Part shown: piece after piece, positions 9,040-17,849 of the stretch
Layout of the letters: every line of letters starts with the position of its first letter
How positions within the stretch are numbered: position 1 is the first letter of the stretch
Source of the DNA: Qipengyuania oceanensis
Lineage (GTDB): Bacteria > Pseudomonadota > Alphaproteobacteria > Sphingomonadales > Sphingomonadaceae
Direction: 5' to 3'
DNA: 64,000 bases
Assembly: GCF_009827535.1 (NCBI RefSeq)
Contig: NZ_WTYN01000001.1
Span: 868,001 to 932,000, forward strand
The notes under the pieces: generated by a model
The model's input: only the letters and a program-made list of their open reading frames with translations
The model's database searches: none
What the model was told of the DNA's origin: nothing
Translations under genes and position numbers: made by a program

Positions 9040-11268
9040 TCAGGCAGGCTGGCCTTCCTGGTCCTTCGCATAGCGGTAGTATTCATAGCCGTAGTAGGCC
9101 GAATAGCGGTTGCCACCCTTTTCCGGATCGAACTTGGCCAGCACTGCGCCGATCAGAACCGGGTCGACTGTCCGCAGCCGCCGCAGTGCCGCGCGCAATT
9201 GCCCGCTGCGCCCGCGTTCCGCCTCGACCACGAAGATCGTACCATCGGCCAGCGCCGCCAGCATCGGCGCATCCGCCAGCCCCAGCACCGGCGGGCAGTC
9301 GACGACGACCACGTCGTAAGCCTCGCTGGCCTGTTCGAGGATCTGCGCCATGCGCGGCGAGGTTATCAGTTCCGACGGGCTCGGCGGCGGTGGCCCCGAT
9401 GGCAGGACATCGAAGGCGCCGTCCTCAAACGAAGCGACGGCGCTCTCCAGCGGATCGGCAGAGGTGAGCAAATCGGTCAGGCCGCGGGTGTTGGGAATGC
9501 CGGTTGCGATATGCGCGGCCGGACGTCGCAAGTCTGCGTCGATCAACAGCACCTTCATGCCCATGCGGCCGAAACCGCTGGCAATCGCGTGGCTGGAGGT
9601 GGTCTTGCCCTCGCCGGCCTGGGCACTGGTCAGCGCGAGCACCCGCGGGAGACCCGAGCGGGTCGAATACAGGAGAGCGCCGCGCAGCGAATTGTATGCT
9701 TCGGCGACCGGCGACTTCGGGTTCGTCATGTCTTCGAAGGGCTTGCCTTCGGCCCGTGGCACGACGCCGAGCAGCGGCAACCCGAGCTTCTCCTCGACAT
9801 CCTCCGGCACGCGGATCGCATCATCGAGACGGTCACGCAGATACACCGCCGCGAGTGCTGCAACGAGCCCGGCAAGAAGGCCGATGGCCAGGTTTCGCGG
9901 CAGGCTGGGCGATGATGGCATCAAGGGCGGATCGGCCCGGTCGATGATCGCGATATTGCTTGCCGCGATGCCTGCCGAGGCATTGAGCTCGCGGTATCGT
10001 TGCAGCAGGCCATCGTAGATGGATCGCGCAGTGTCGGCCTCGCGCGCCAGCGTGTTGTAGCGCACCGCCCTGTCCTGTTCGCGCAGGGTGTCGCCCTGCA
10101 GACGGCTGACCTGGCCTTGCAGCGCGTCCTCCGCAGCCTGCGCCGCCCGGTACTCGGCGCGGATGGAATTGCGCACCTGCGCCGCGGTCGCAGTCAGCTC
10201 GGCATCGATCGCGGAGAGGTCGCCCTGCAGGTTCTGCACCGCCGGGTGATCCGGCAGATAGCGATCGCGCGCCGCTTCGAGGTCAGACCGCGCCTTGGCC
10301 CGGCGGGTCATCAGTTCCTGCACCGTCGGATTGGCGAGCACGGTGCGCGAGGACAGCAGCGGCGTGGCCGATTCCGCCTGCCAGCGGGTCTGCGCGGCGA
10401 TCCGGTCGGCCCGCGCGGCATTCGCCGCTTGGTTGAGCTGCAGCAGACTGGAAGCGGTCACGCTGCCGGCAACCGGGCGGCTGTCATCGACGGTGAAGGC
10501 ATCACGAGTACGGATCAGTCCGGCCTGCCGCGCGTAGGCGTTCAGTTCCTGCTCGCTCGTTTCGAGTTGCTTGCGGGCATCGTCGAGCTGCTCTTCGACA
10601 AAGGTGCGGGCGTAGGCCGAACTGTCGAACCGGCGCTGCAGGTTGGCCTGGATGAACTCGTCGGCGAAGGCATTCGCGATCCTGGCCGAAATCTCCGCAT
10701 CGGTGCTGGTGAAGCTTACCCGCGCGATGCGGGTGGACCGTGGCAGGTCGATCGACAGGCTGTCACGCAGCAGGGCGATCACCGTTTCGCGCCGCGCCGT
10801 AGCATCCGTGTCGGCTGCCGGCGGAGCCATCTCCATCGCCGCGAAAAAGCGTGGATCTTCATAGAGCTTCAGGGCGTTGGCGACCCGGATCGCCAGCGCC
10901 CGGCTGCGCAGGATATCGAGCTGGGTATTGAGAAAGCGATCGACGTCCCAGTCCGAGCTTTCGGGCGCACGCGCATCGAACTCCTCGCCCAGCACTTCGT
11001 CGCTCTGCTCGTTGATCTGGATGCTGGTCGCGGCGGTGTAGCGCGGGGTGACCAGCATGGTGGCGATCACCGCGACGGCAAGCGCCGCGCCGAGAATGGC
11101 CACGAACAGCCAGATGTTCCGCCGGAGCGCCGCGAGTGCATAGCGCAGGTTTGCGCTTACCGGATTGTCTCCGAATGCACCGGCGGGATAGCCATAGGAA
11201 CCGCCCCGGCCGTCGCCCCCGTCGCTGCCATTGCCGCGATAGCCCGGTGAATCGGCCGCCCTCAACAT
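9040..11268 (-). CDS. Polysaccharide co-polymerase/tyrosine autokinase (Wzc-like)
   Basis: A 742-residue inner-membrane protein with a Wzz chain-length domain between two membrane segments (near residues 45-65 and 455-475), a long periplasmic coiled coil, and a cytoplasmic BY-kinase domain. Kinase motifs are Walker A AGEGKTTSSHAIASGFG, Walker A' VLLIDADLRRP and Walker B YDVVVVDCPPVLG. The C-terminal tail YSAYYGYEYYRYAKDQ is the tyrosine cluster that is autophosphorylated in this family. With the export lipoprotein and the ligase/polymerase-like protein in the same operon it would control length and export of a surface polysaccharide. Confidence 0.93.
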   Translation of the reverse strand: MLRAADSPGYRGNGSDGGDGRGGSYGYPAGAFGDNPVSANLRYALAALRRNIWLFVAILGAALAVAVIATMLVTPRYTAATSIQINEQSDEVLGEEFDARAPESSDWDVDRFLNTQLDILRSRALAIRVANALKLYEDPRFFAAMEMAPPAADTDATARRETVIALLRDSLSIDLPRSTRIARVSFTSTDAEISARIANAFADEFIQANLQRRFDSSAYARTFVEEQLDDARKQLETSEQELNAYARQAGLIRTRDAFTVDDSRPVAGSVTASSLLQLNQAANAARADRIAAQTRWQAESATPLLSSRTVLANPTVQELMTRRAKARSDLEAARDRYLPDHPAVQNLQGDLSAIDAELTATAAQVRNSIRAEYRAAQAAEDALQGQVSRLQGDTLREQDRAVRYNTLAREADTARSIYDGLLQRYRELNASAGIAASNIAIIDRADPPLMPSSPSLPRNLAIGLLAGLVAALAAVYLRDRLDDAIRVPEDVEEKLGLPLLGVVPRAEGKPFEDMTNPKSPVAEAYNSLRGALLYSTRSGLPRVLALTSAQAGEGKTTSSHAIASGFGRMGMKVLLIDADLRRPAAHIATGIPNTRGLTDLLTSADPLESAVASFEDGAFDVLPSGPPPPSPSELITSPRMAQILEQASEAYDVVVVDCPPVLGLADAPMLAALADGTIFVVEAERGRSGQLRAALRRLRTVDPVLIGAVLAKFDPEKGGNRYSAYYGYEYYRYAKDQEGQPA

Positions 11269-11281
11269 GCGCTGTCCGTCC

Positions 11282-11980
11282 TCACAGCGGCCTCAGCACG
11301 CCGACGAGCGGTGCGGTCTGGAGGATATCCTTGTAGGTTCCCCGCAGCGAGGAATAGCCGACGACCACGATGTCGCCGGGAACCAGCGCCAGGTCTGGCA
11401 TCCGCCCGCCACGGATAGCCTGCAAATCGAACCGGCCGCCGTATCGCTGGCCATCGACCGTGCGGAAAACCAGCACCTGATCCAGCCGGGCGACATCCGT
11501 CGGGCTGCGCGCCTGCGCGAGCGCCGTCAGCAGCGTGTCGCCCTGCTTCCACGGATAGACTCCGGGAAGGTTGACTTGTCCTTCGACCGAGACGGTCATC
11601 TCGCGCGCCTTCTTGATCGCTACCGAGGCGCGCGGGTTGCGCAGGTAGCGCGCGCCGTAGGCACGCTCGATTGCGGCGGCGAGTTCGGTCGCGTTCGATC
11701 CGGCGGCACGAATGTCGCCGATAAGAGGCAGGCTGAGATTGCCCGCATTGTCGATCGCTACCTCGTCCTGCGAGAGTTCGGGCTCGTCGAAAATGCGGAT
11801 CGAAAGAATGTCGCCCGCCTGCAGACTGTAGGACGCCGGCGTTGCCTGCGCGGCGCCGTCGATTGCCGCGTAACCGGCCTCGCCGACCGGGACGACCGGA
11901 TCCATGGCCGGAATACAGCCGGACATCATGGTTGCGAGAATGCCCGCCAAAACCAGCTTCGAAAATGTCCGACCCGTCAT
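11282..11980 (-). CDS. Polysaccharide export lipoprotein (Wza-like, short)
   Basis: A 232-residue outer-membrane export protein. It begins with a lipoprotein signal ending at C22 (lipobox MSGC), then the Poly_export domain (YSLQAGDILSIRIFDEPELS) and one SLBB domain (VSVEGQVNLPGVYPW). It is clearly shorter than E. coli Wza (about 380 residues) and lacks the second SLBB/amphipathic C-terminal helix region, as is common in alphaproteobacterial homologues. It overlaps the upstream ligase gene by 4 bp and is followed after 13 bp by the autokinase gene, which is its expected partner in the trans-envelope export complex. Confidence 0.92.
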   Translation of the reverse strand: MTGRTFSKLVLAGILATMMSGCIPAMDPVVPVGEAGYAAIDGAAQATPASYSLQAGDILSIRIFDEPELSQDEVAIDNAGNLSLPLIGDIRAAGSNATELAAAIERAYGARYLRNPRASVAIKKAREMTVSVEGQVNLPGVYPWKQGDTLLTALAQARSPTDVARLDQVLVFRTVDGQRYGGRFDLQAIRGGRMPDLALVPGDIVVVGYSSLRGTYKDILQTAPLVGVLRPL

Positions 11981-13323
11981 GTCCCGTCCGTATCCGGCTC
12001 TTGCGGCCGCGCGAGCATCCCCAGCGCTATCGCGACCAGGCTTGCTCCTGCCATGTTTCGCAGCGGATAATCAATTAACGCATGCAATGCCACGAGGATA
12101 AAACAGGTCAGCGCGAAGATCGCCGCGGGCCGCGAGGCAGGATCGCCCAGGCTGCGGCGCGCGAGCGCTGCTCCGAGCACGATCGCCGTTGCGAGCAACA
12201 CATAGCCCGGCAGACCGGCCTCCATGGCAAACTCCAGCCATTCGCTGTGCGCGCGATTGGGCATGGACGCGTCGACATGCATCAATTGTTCGTGCGGAAG
12301 AAAGGCGTCGACGAAGGTCCCCATACCGGTTCCCCACGGCCAGCCGGCCGCCAGCGCACGGGCGCCATCCTGCCACAGGGCGATGCGGGTATCGTCGAAC
12401 ATGCCGAAGCGGGCAGCGGCATAGCCCAGTCGCTGGTCGAAGATCGCGAAGGCCGATAAGACGATGACGAGCGCTGCGACCAGCGCGAAACCCGCGCTCC
12501 ACCTGCTGCGCCGGCTCGTCTGGCGTGCCGTGACGAGTATCGCGATGCCGGCAGCGGCGACCGATACCAGCATGATTCCTGCCCGCGAGCCGGTCAGCAG
12601 CAGGGCGACGAGGAGAACGCCGAGTGCCGCCGTCAGCCCGATGGCCGACGTGACCCCGTCCTGTCGCTCGCGCATGGCAAAGCGCGCAGCAGCCGCCACT
12701 GCGCCGATCAGCAGCAGGTCCGCCGCCGCGTTGCGGTTGGCATGGAACCCGGTCAACCAGCCGGTATGCGACCCGTCGTAGAGACGGAAGGCATCGCCCG
12801 GTCCGGCTACCTGGAGCGTGCCGAGAACGGCACTGGCCAGCGCCATCAACGCAACGGTTGCAAGGATGCGGCGACGTCCGGCCGTGTTCTCGCCCGCGAC
12901 CAGCAGCGCCAGCGCCAGCGGGACGACCATCGCGAGAAGGCTCGCCAGCGTCTTGTGCGGCGCGATACTGAGCGGCCGCCAGTTGTCCGCGAGCCCGACC
13001 AGATCGAGAGCTGCGCGCTGGCCCTCGCGCCCCGGCAGTGCCTGCCACCCGGCGGGAGGCAGCGGGACGAGTTGCAGTACCGGGATTGCCAGCACGAATG
13101 CGCAGATCGCCCAGATCGTGCGCGAGGGACGAGCACGGGCATCGCCAGCACTCCAGGCAAATGCAGCCAGGATCGCGGCAGCAGACATCTGCAGCAGGAG
13201 CTCGGCGAGAGGATGCGGCGATCCTCCGCCGCCCAGCCCGATCGCCAGCACGACGAACAGGCAGATCAGCGCCGAGCGCTGCCCTACCCGATCATCCGGC
13301 CAAAATCGTTTCGTTAAGGACAT
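11977..13323 (-). CDS. O-antigen ligase/polymerase family protein
   Basis: A 448-residue integral membrane protein with roughly ten hydrophobic segments. The large periplasmic loop contains the hallmark MPNRAHSEWLEFAMEAG, which includes the conserved His of the Wzy_C/WaaL superfamily. In this operon (with Wza- and Wzc-like genes) the protein is more likely the repeat-unit polymerase of an exopolysaccharide than a lipopolysaccharide ligase; the two cannot be separated by sequence alone. It is the first gene of the minus-strand operon and overlaps the next gene by ATGA. Confidence 0.87.
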   Translation of the reverse strand: MSLTKRFWPDDRVGQRSALICLFVVLAIGLGGGGSPHPLAELLLQMSAAAILAAFAWSAGDARARPSRTIWAICAFVLAIPVLQLVPLPPAGWQALPGREGQRAALDLVGLADNWRPLSIAPHKTLASLLAMVVPLALALLVAGENTAGRRRILATVALMALASAVLGTLQVAGPGDAFRLYDGSHTGWLTGFHANRNAAADLLLIGAVAAAARFAMRERQDGVTSAIGLTAALGVLLVALLLTGSRAGIMLVSVAAAGIAILVTARQTSRRSRWSAGFALVAALVIVLSAFAIFDQRLGYAAARFGMFDDTRIALWQDGARALAAGWPWGTGMGTFVDAFLPHEQLMHVDASMPNRAHSEWLEFAMEAGLPGYVLLATAIVLGAALARRSLGDPASRPAAIFALTCFILVALHALIDYPLRNMAGASLVAIALGMLARPQEPDTDGT

Positions 13324-13398
13324 GCGCGAAACCCGATCTCCCTTGTCAGGAGACTAGGCCGCGCAGCCCTGCCGGCAAAGGCCAGGACGGATTGGCTC

Positions 13399-13423
13399 GG
13401 GGAAAAACCGCGCGGCTTTCCCC
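13399..13423 (-). terminator. Terminator-like hairpin after the acyl-CoA dehydrogenase
   Basis: A 25-nt inverted repeat with a seven-base perfect stem, GGGGAAA pairing with TTTCCCC, and further pairing inside the GC-rich loop. It lies 13 bp beyond the stop codon of the minus-strand acyl-CoA dehydrogenase gene and upstream of the exopolysaccharide operon that reads in the same direction. There is no long U-tract, so its strength is uncertain. The rest of the 13324-13435 gap shows no gene. Confidence 0.45.
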
Positions 13424-13435
13424 GTCGCATCACGA

Positions 13436-14599
13436 TCACATCGAGCGGGCGATCACCATCTTCATGACCTCGTTCGATCCTCCGAAAATCCGCGTGATCC
13501 GGCTGTCGCGGAACATGCGGGCGATCGGGTAATCGTTGATGAAGCCAGCGCCTCCGTGAAACTGAAGGCACTTGTCGACGACTTCACCCTGCAATTCGGT
13601 CACCCAGTACTTGGCCATGCAAGCGGTCGCCACATCGAGTTCGCCCTTGAGGTGGCGTGCGATACAATCGTTGACGAAGACCCGTGCCGCGGTGCCCCGC
13701 GCCTTGAGATCGGCGAGCACGAACTGCGTGTTCTGGAAATCCCAGATCGTCTGGTTGAACGCCTTGCGGTTTTTCACGAAGTCGAGCGTGACTTCGAGAG
13801 CCTTCTCGATACCCGTCATCGCGCCCATGGCGATGATCAGGCGTTCCTGCGGGAGTTCGCCCATCAGCTGGTAGAACCCCTTGCCCTCGACCCCGCCGAG
13901 GACGTTTTCGGCAGGCACGAAGACGTCGTCGAAGAACAGCTCCGACGTGTCCGCGGCATCGAGCCCGACCTTGTCGAGCTTCTTGCCGCGCTGGAACCCG
14001 TCCGCACCTTCCGTCTCGAGCAGCATGAGCGAGATGCCCTTCGCCCGTTCCTTGGGGTCGGTCTTGGCGACGACGATGATGAAGTCCGCGGTCTGACCGT
14101 TGGAGATATAGGTCTTGGCGCCGTTGATCCGGTAGCCGTTGCCATCCTTGAGCGCGGTCGTGGTAATCGACTGGAGGTCGGAACCCACGCCCGGCTCGGT
14201 CATCGCGATCGCGCTGACCAGTTCGCCCGTGACGAGCTTGGGCAGATACTTCTTCTTCTGCTCCTCGGTCCCGTGGCGCACGAGGTAGGGCAGGATCACG
14301 GTGTTGTGGAGCGAGGCGGCAAAGCCTTCCACGCCATGCTTCGCCTGCTGGTCGATGACCACCATGTCGTGGCGGAAGTCGCCGCCATGGCCGCCGTATT
14401 CTTCCGGCACCGACACGCCGAGCAGGCCGGCCTGGCCGGCCTCGCGCCAGAAATCGCGCTCCACCTGGCCGTTCTTGCGCCATTCGAGAACGCGCTTTTC
14501 CGGTGCATGCTGCTGATAGAACTTGCCGACGGCGTCGGCGAAGATGGCGATCTCCTCGTCTTCCATGAATTCGGGCTGGGGAACGTCGATTGCGGGCAT
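13436..14599 (-). CDS. Acyl-CoA dehydrogenase (long-chain/isovaleryl-type active site)
   Basis: A 387-residue FAD-dependent acyl-CoA dehydrogenase catalysing alpha,beta-desaturation of an acyl-CoA. Motifs AIAMTEPGVGSDLQSI and NGAKTYISNGQ bind FAD and substrate. The C-terminus reads RITRIFGGSNEVMKMVIARSM: the usual YEGT glutamate is replaced by GG, as in long-chain and isovaleryl-type dehydrogenases where the catalytic Glu sits in another helix. It lies 42 bp downstream of a crotonase gene on the same strand and divergent from a thiolase, so together they make a beta-oxidation-like set. Chain-length preference is not determinable here. Confidence 0.92.
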   Translation of the reverse strand: MPAIDVPQPEFMEDEEIAIFADAVGKFYQQHAPEKRVLEWRKNGQVERDFWREAGQAGLLGVSVPEEYGGHGGDFRHDMVVIDQQAKHGVEGFAASLHNTVILPYLVRHGTEEQKKKYLPKLVTGELVSAIAMTEPGVGSDLQSITTTALKDGNGYRINGAKTYISNGQTADFIIVVAKTDPKERAKGISLMLLETEGADGFQRGKKLDKVGLDAADTSELFFDDVFVPAENVLGGVEGKGFYQLMGELPQERLIIAMGAMTGIEKALEVTLDFVKNRKAFNQTIWDFQNTQFVLADLKARGTAARVFVNDCIARHLKGELDVATACMAKYWVTELQGEVVDKCLQFHGGAGFINDYPIARMFRDSRITRIFGGSNEVMKMVIARSM

Positions 14600-14641
14600 G
14601 ATTATGTTATCCTCTCTCAGAAATCGGTCGTGCGGCGGGCG

Positions 14642-15403
14642 TTACTTACCCTTCCAGTTGGGTGCGCGCTTTTCGGCAAACGCAAGCGAGCCTTCGCGGG
14701 CATCCTCGCTCATGAAGACCTGCGGCAGCAATTCGGCCTGCCTGTCCCAGCGCTCGTCGAGCGGCCAGCCGCGCGATTCGTTGACGATCTGCTTCGACAC
14801 GCGGACGGCGATCGGGCCGTTGGCGGTGATCGCATTGGCGAGCTCGATCGCGGCATCGAGCGCCGATCCGTCGACCACGCGATTGAGCAGGCCGAGATCG
14901 TAAGCCCGCTGTGCGTCGATGAAATCGCCGGTCAGCGCCAGCTCCATCGCGATCTTGGGCGGGATGAGGTCGGGCAGTTTCATCAGGCCGCCGGCCGCAG
15001 CCGCGAGGCCCCGCTTGGCTTCCGGGATGCCGAACTTGGCGTCCTTGTGCGCCACGATCATGTCGCAGGAGATCATCAGTTCCATGCCGCCGGCGAGCGC
15101 ATAGCCCTCCACCGCGGCGATCAGCGGCTTGACCGGGCTCTTCTCGGTGAGGCCGCCGAAACCGCGTCCTTCGACGCTCGGCCGCTCGCCGCGCAGGAAT
15201 CCCTTGAGATCCATGCCGGAGCAGAAAGTGCCGCCTGCGCCGGTCAGGATGCCGACCCTGAGGTCGTCGTCCGAATCGAGCCGGTCCAGCGCTGCTGCGA
15301 TTCCCTCGGCAGCGGCCTTGTTCATCGCATTCTTCGCTTCGGGCCGGTTGATCGTAATGATCAGGACCCCGTCGCGCACCTCGGTCAGCAGCTCTTCGCT
15401 CAT
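14642..15403 (-). CDS. Enoyl-CoA hydratase/isomerase (crotonase) family protein
   Basis: A 253-residue crotonase-fold protein. The oxyanion-hole segments GAGGTFCSGMDLKGF and AAVEGYALAGGMELMISCD are intact, and FGIPEAKRGLAAAAGGLMKL carries an acidic residue like that of CaiD-type hydratases. It most likely hydrates enoyl-CoA intermediates. GGGAG precedes the ATG. It heads a minus-strand pair with an acyl-CoA dehydrogenase and is divergent from the thiolase gene across a 102-bp promoter region with a 10-bp palindrome. The substrate is unknown; isomerase activity is an alternative. Confidence 0.9.
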   Translation of the reverse strand: MSEELLTEVRDGVLIITINRPEAKNAMNKAAAEGIAAALDRLDSDDDLRVGILTGAGGTFCSGMDLKGFLRGERPSVEGRGFGGLTEKSPVKPLIAAVEGYALAGGMELMISCDMIVAHKDAKFGIPEAKRGLAAAAGGLMKLPDLIPPKIAMELALTGDFIDAQRAYDLGLLNRVVDGSALDAAIELANAITANGPIAVRVSKQIVNESRGWPLDERWDRQAELLPQVFMSEDAREGSLAFAEKRAPNWKGK

Positions 15404-15505
15404 CCGGAAACTCCCATTTTATTTAGAAACTCTTTGTTGTGTCATTGCTGGCCACAGCTTACGCATGCGTCAACCGCAATTTCGATAAAACGAGAGGATC
15501 CGACC
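15404..15505. promoter_or_regulatory. Divergent promoter region with palindrome ACGCATGCGT
   Basis: The 102-bp region between divergently transcribed crotonase and thiolase genes must contain promoters for both. At 15461-15470 it has the perfect 10-bp palindrome ACGCATGCGT. An AT-rich stretch lies at 15417-15440. GAGAGGA serves the thiolase ATG and GGGAG the crotonase ATG. The palindrome could be an operator for a TetR- or GntR-type fatty-acid regulator, but no regulator gene is adjacent. Confidence 0.5.
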
Positions 15506-16774
15506 ATGGCAGAGGCCTATATCATCGATGCAGTTCGTACCCCGCGGGGGATTGGCAAACAGGGCAAGGGCTCGCTCGCCCACATGCATCCGCAGCATCT
15601 TGCCGCGACCTGTTTGAAAGCGATCAAGGATCGCAACAATCTCGACACCTCGACGGTCGACGACGTGATCTGGTCGGTCAGCTCGCAGGACGGCCTGCAG
15701 GCAGGCGACATGGGCCGCATGGCTTCGCTCGATGCCGGCTACGACATCACGAGTTCTGGCACGACGCTCGACCGCTTCTGTGGCGGCGGCATCACGTCGG
15801 TCGCGCTCGCCGCTGCTCAGATCATGAGCGGAATGGAAGACTGCGTCGTCGCCGGCGGTACTGAAATGATGAGCCTGACCGCTGCCCAGGCGCGCGAAAA
15901 GATGCAGGCCGGCCTCAACCCCGGCCGGATGGGCGCCGGCAACGAGCGCCTCGAGAAGGTGCACCCGCAGTCGCACCAGGGTATCTGCGGCGACGCGATC
16001 GCCAGCATGGACGGGTTCACCCGCGAGGAGCTGGACGAGGTCGGCTATCGCAGCCAGCAGCGCGCCGCCAAGGCGATCGAGGAAGGCCGCTTCGCAAAGT
16101 CGATCGTCCCGGTGACCGACGACGAAGGCAACGTAGTCCTCGACCACGACGAATATCCCCGTCCACAGACCACCCGCGAAGGGCTCGCCGAACTCGAGCC
16201 GGCCTTCACCAAGATCGCCGACATGCCGCTCAACGAAAGCGGCACGACCTTCCGCAAGCTGGTCAACCAGAAGTATCCCGACCTCGAGATCAAGAACTTC
16301 CACCATGCCGGCAACAGCTCGGGCGTCGTCGACGGGGCCGCAGCGGTCCTGCTGGCGAGCAAGGACTATGCGAAGAAGCACGGCCTCAAGCCGCGCGCCC
16401 GCATCGTCGCGACCGCCAACATGGGCGATGATCCCACGCTGATGCTGAACGCGCCAGTTCCGGCAGCGAAGAAGGTCCTCGAAAAAGCCGGAATGACCAA
16501 GGACGACATCGATCTCTACGAAATCAACGAGGCGTTCGCCGTCGTCGCCGCCAAATTCGTGAAGGATCTCGATCTCGACTGGGACAAGGTCAACGTGAAC
16601 GGGGGGTCGATCGCGCTCGGACACCCGATCGGAGCGACCGGTTCGATCCTGATCGGCACGATGGTCGACGAACTCGAACGCCAAGACAAGAAATATGGCC
16701 TGGTAACCATGTGCGCGGCCGGCGGCATGGCGCCGGCAATCATCATCGAGCGGGTCGAGGATTTCGTCGACTAA
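15506..16774 (+). CDS. Acetyl-CoA C-acyltransferase (thiolase)
   Basis: A 422-residue thiolase. The nucleophile is C92 in DRFCGGGITSVALAA, the general-base His is in NGGSIALGHPIGATGS and the second Cys is in VTMCAAGGMAPAIII. It would cleave 3-ketoacyl-CoA to acetyl-CoA and a shortened acyl-CoA, or condense two acetyl-CoA. The start is the ATG after CGAGAGGATC; the much longer open frame upstream is antisense to the two minus-strand genes and is not coding. It is divergent from the crotonase/acyl-CoA dehydrogenase pair, with which it probably forms a beta-oxidation module. Confidence 0.94.
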   Translation: MAEAYIIDAVRTPRGIGKQGKGSLAHMHPQHLAATCLKAIKDRNNLDTSTVDDVIWSVSSQDGLQAGDMGRMASLDAGYDITSSGTTLDRFCGGGITSVALAAAQIMSGMEDCVVAGGTEMMSLTAAQAREKMQAGLNPGRMGAGNERLEKVHPQSHQGICGDAIASMDGFTREELDEVGYRSQQRAAKAIEEGRFAKSIVPVTDDEGNVVLDHDEYPRPQTTREGLAELEPAFTKIADMPLNESGTTFRKLVNQKYPDLEIKNFHHAGNSSGVVDGAAAVLLASKDYAKKHGLKPRARIVATANMGDDPTLMLNAPVPAAKKVLEKAGMTKDDIDLYEINEAFAVVAAKFVKDLDLDWDKVNVNGGSIALGHPIGATGSILIGTMVDELERQDKKYGLVTMCAAGGMAPAIIIERVEDFVD

Positions 16775-16827
16775 GGGAAATTCCGGGAAGCGCGGTCGCC
16801 ATGGTTAGCGGCCGCGCAACCTTCATG

Positions 16828-16857
16828 AACCGATTTCCGGATTCGGTTTACCTTTTT
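16828..16857 (+). terminator. Candidate intrinsic terminator after thiolase
   Basis: AACCGA at 16828-16833 pairs with TCGGTT at 16843-16848 around a 9-nt loop containing TCCGGA, followed directly by a T-rich run (TTACCTTTTT). It lies 54 bp after the thiolase stop codon, in the orientation expected of a Rho-independent terminator, and upstream of the LapG-like gene. The stem is short. Confidence 0.45.
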
Positions 16858-16898
16858 CCGGAACCAGACCTTGAGAGCTCCCGTGAAAAACGGGTGGC

Positions 16899-17849
16899 AT
16901 GGAAAACCAGAACTCCATGCCCGCCCGTTTCGGGGCACTTGCCGGCTCCGCCGCCCTTGCCCTCGGCATTGCGGCACCCGCGCAAGCGCAGGGCACGTCG
17001 CCGAGCCTGCTTTTGCCGGCAGCGGCGGCCTTCGTCAGCCAGGCCGATTGCTTCCGTCCGGCCCCGGCCGTGCAGAGCATCGCCCAGCAGGTCGCGGCCC
17101 ATCCACAACTCAGCAAGAGCGCTGCAATCCTCGGCGGTGCCAGTGCGCTCGACCGGATGCGCCAGGCGCAGACGAGCGGCGGGGCCGCCACCAGCATCGA
17201 GCAATACGTCCCTGGGCGTGCGCTGACACCTGGCGCGCAGGGCTTTGGCTCGGCGACCAATTGCACCGCATTAACGAAGCTGGCGGCCACCAGCCGCCTG
17301 CCGCAGGTACGGATGCCAAAGCCGACCGGAGACATCCTCTCCAGCCGCCGTATCGCGATCAACCACACGATGTTCGACGCCGACTGGAAACGTGTGCGCG
17401 GCGCAGGGCTTTCCCGCTCACGGGCGAACGCCTTCATCGGCGGGCGCCCGGCCAGCGACCTTGAGTTGATCCGCAAGGTCAACCGGGTGACCAACCACCG
17501 GATCCGCTATGTCGAGGACCGTGTCCAGTTCGACCGCCCCGATTACTGGGCCGGTGCGCAGGCGACGATCGCAAGCGGCAAGGGCGATTGCGAAGACTAT
17601 GCGATCACCAAGATGCAGCTCCTGATCGCGCATGGCTTCCGGCCGGAGGACCTGACGCTCACGATCGCTAAGGACATGATCCACGGATCGGACCACGCCG
17701 TGCTGCTGGTTCGCCACGAGGGGCGCTATCTGATGCTCGACAATGTCACCGACCGCATTCTCGACGGGTCGCTGGCGAACGAATACAAGCCGATCTTCAG
17801 CTATTCGGACCGCAAGGCCTGGCTGCACGGATACGCGCTGAACAGCTGA
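16899..17849 (+). CDS. LapG-like periplasmic cysteine protease (BTLCP family)
   Basis: A 316-residue bacterial transglutaminase-like cysteine proteinase with an N-terminal signal peptide ending in AQAQ. The catalytic triad is visible: C231 in GKGDCEDYAITK, H266 in GSDHAVLLVRHEG and D281 in YLMLDNVTD. In Pseudomonas LapG, the family model, the enzyme clips the N-terminus of the giant adhesin LapA to release it from the cell surface. Here it is convergent with a type I secretion operon headed by a giant adhesin, which is the natural substrate candidate. No LapD-like c-di-GMP receptor is in the window. A later start (ATG 16917) would also leave a signal peptide. Confidence 0.88.
   Translation: MENQNSMPARFGALAGSAALALGIAAPAQAQGTSPSLLLPAAAAFVSQADCFRPAPAVQSIAQQVAAHPQLSKSAAILGGASALDRMRQAQTSGGAATSIEQYVPGRALTPGAQGFGSATNCTALTKLAATSRLPQVRMPKPTGDILSSRRIAINHTMFDADWKRVRGAGLSRSRANAFIGGRPASDLELIRKVNRVTNHRIRYVEDRVQFDRPDYWAGAQATIASGKGDCEDYAITKMQLLIAHGFRPEDLTLTIAKDMIHGSDHAVLLVRHEGRYLMLDNVTDRILDGSLANEYKPIFSYSDRKAWLHGYALNS

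Noticed and set aside
13556-15505. Long plus-strand extension upstream of the thiolase
   Set aside because: It is antisense to the acyl-CoA dehydrogenase and crotonase genes; thiolase homology begins at the ATG at 15506 with its own ribosome-binding site.
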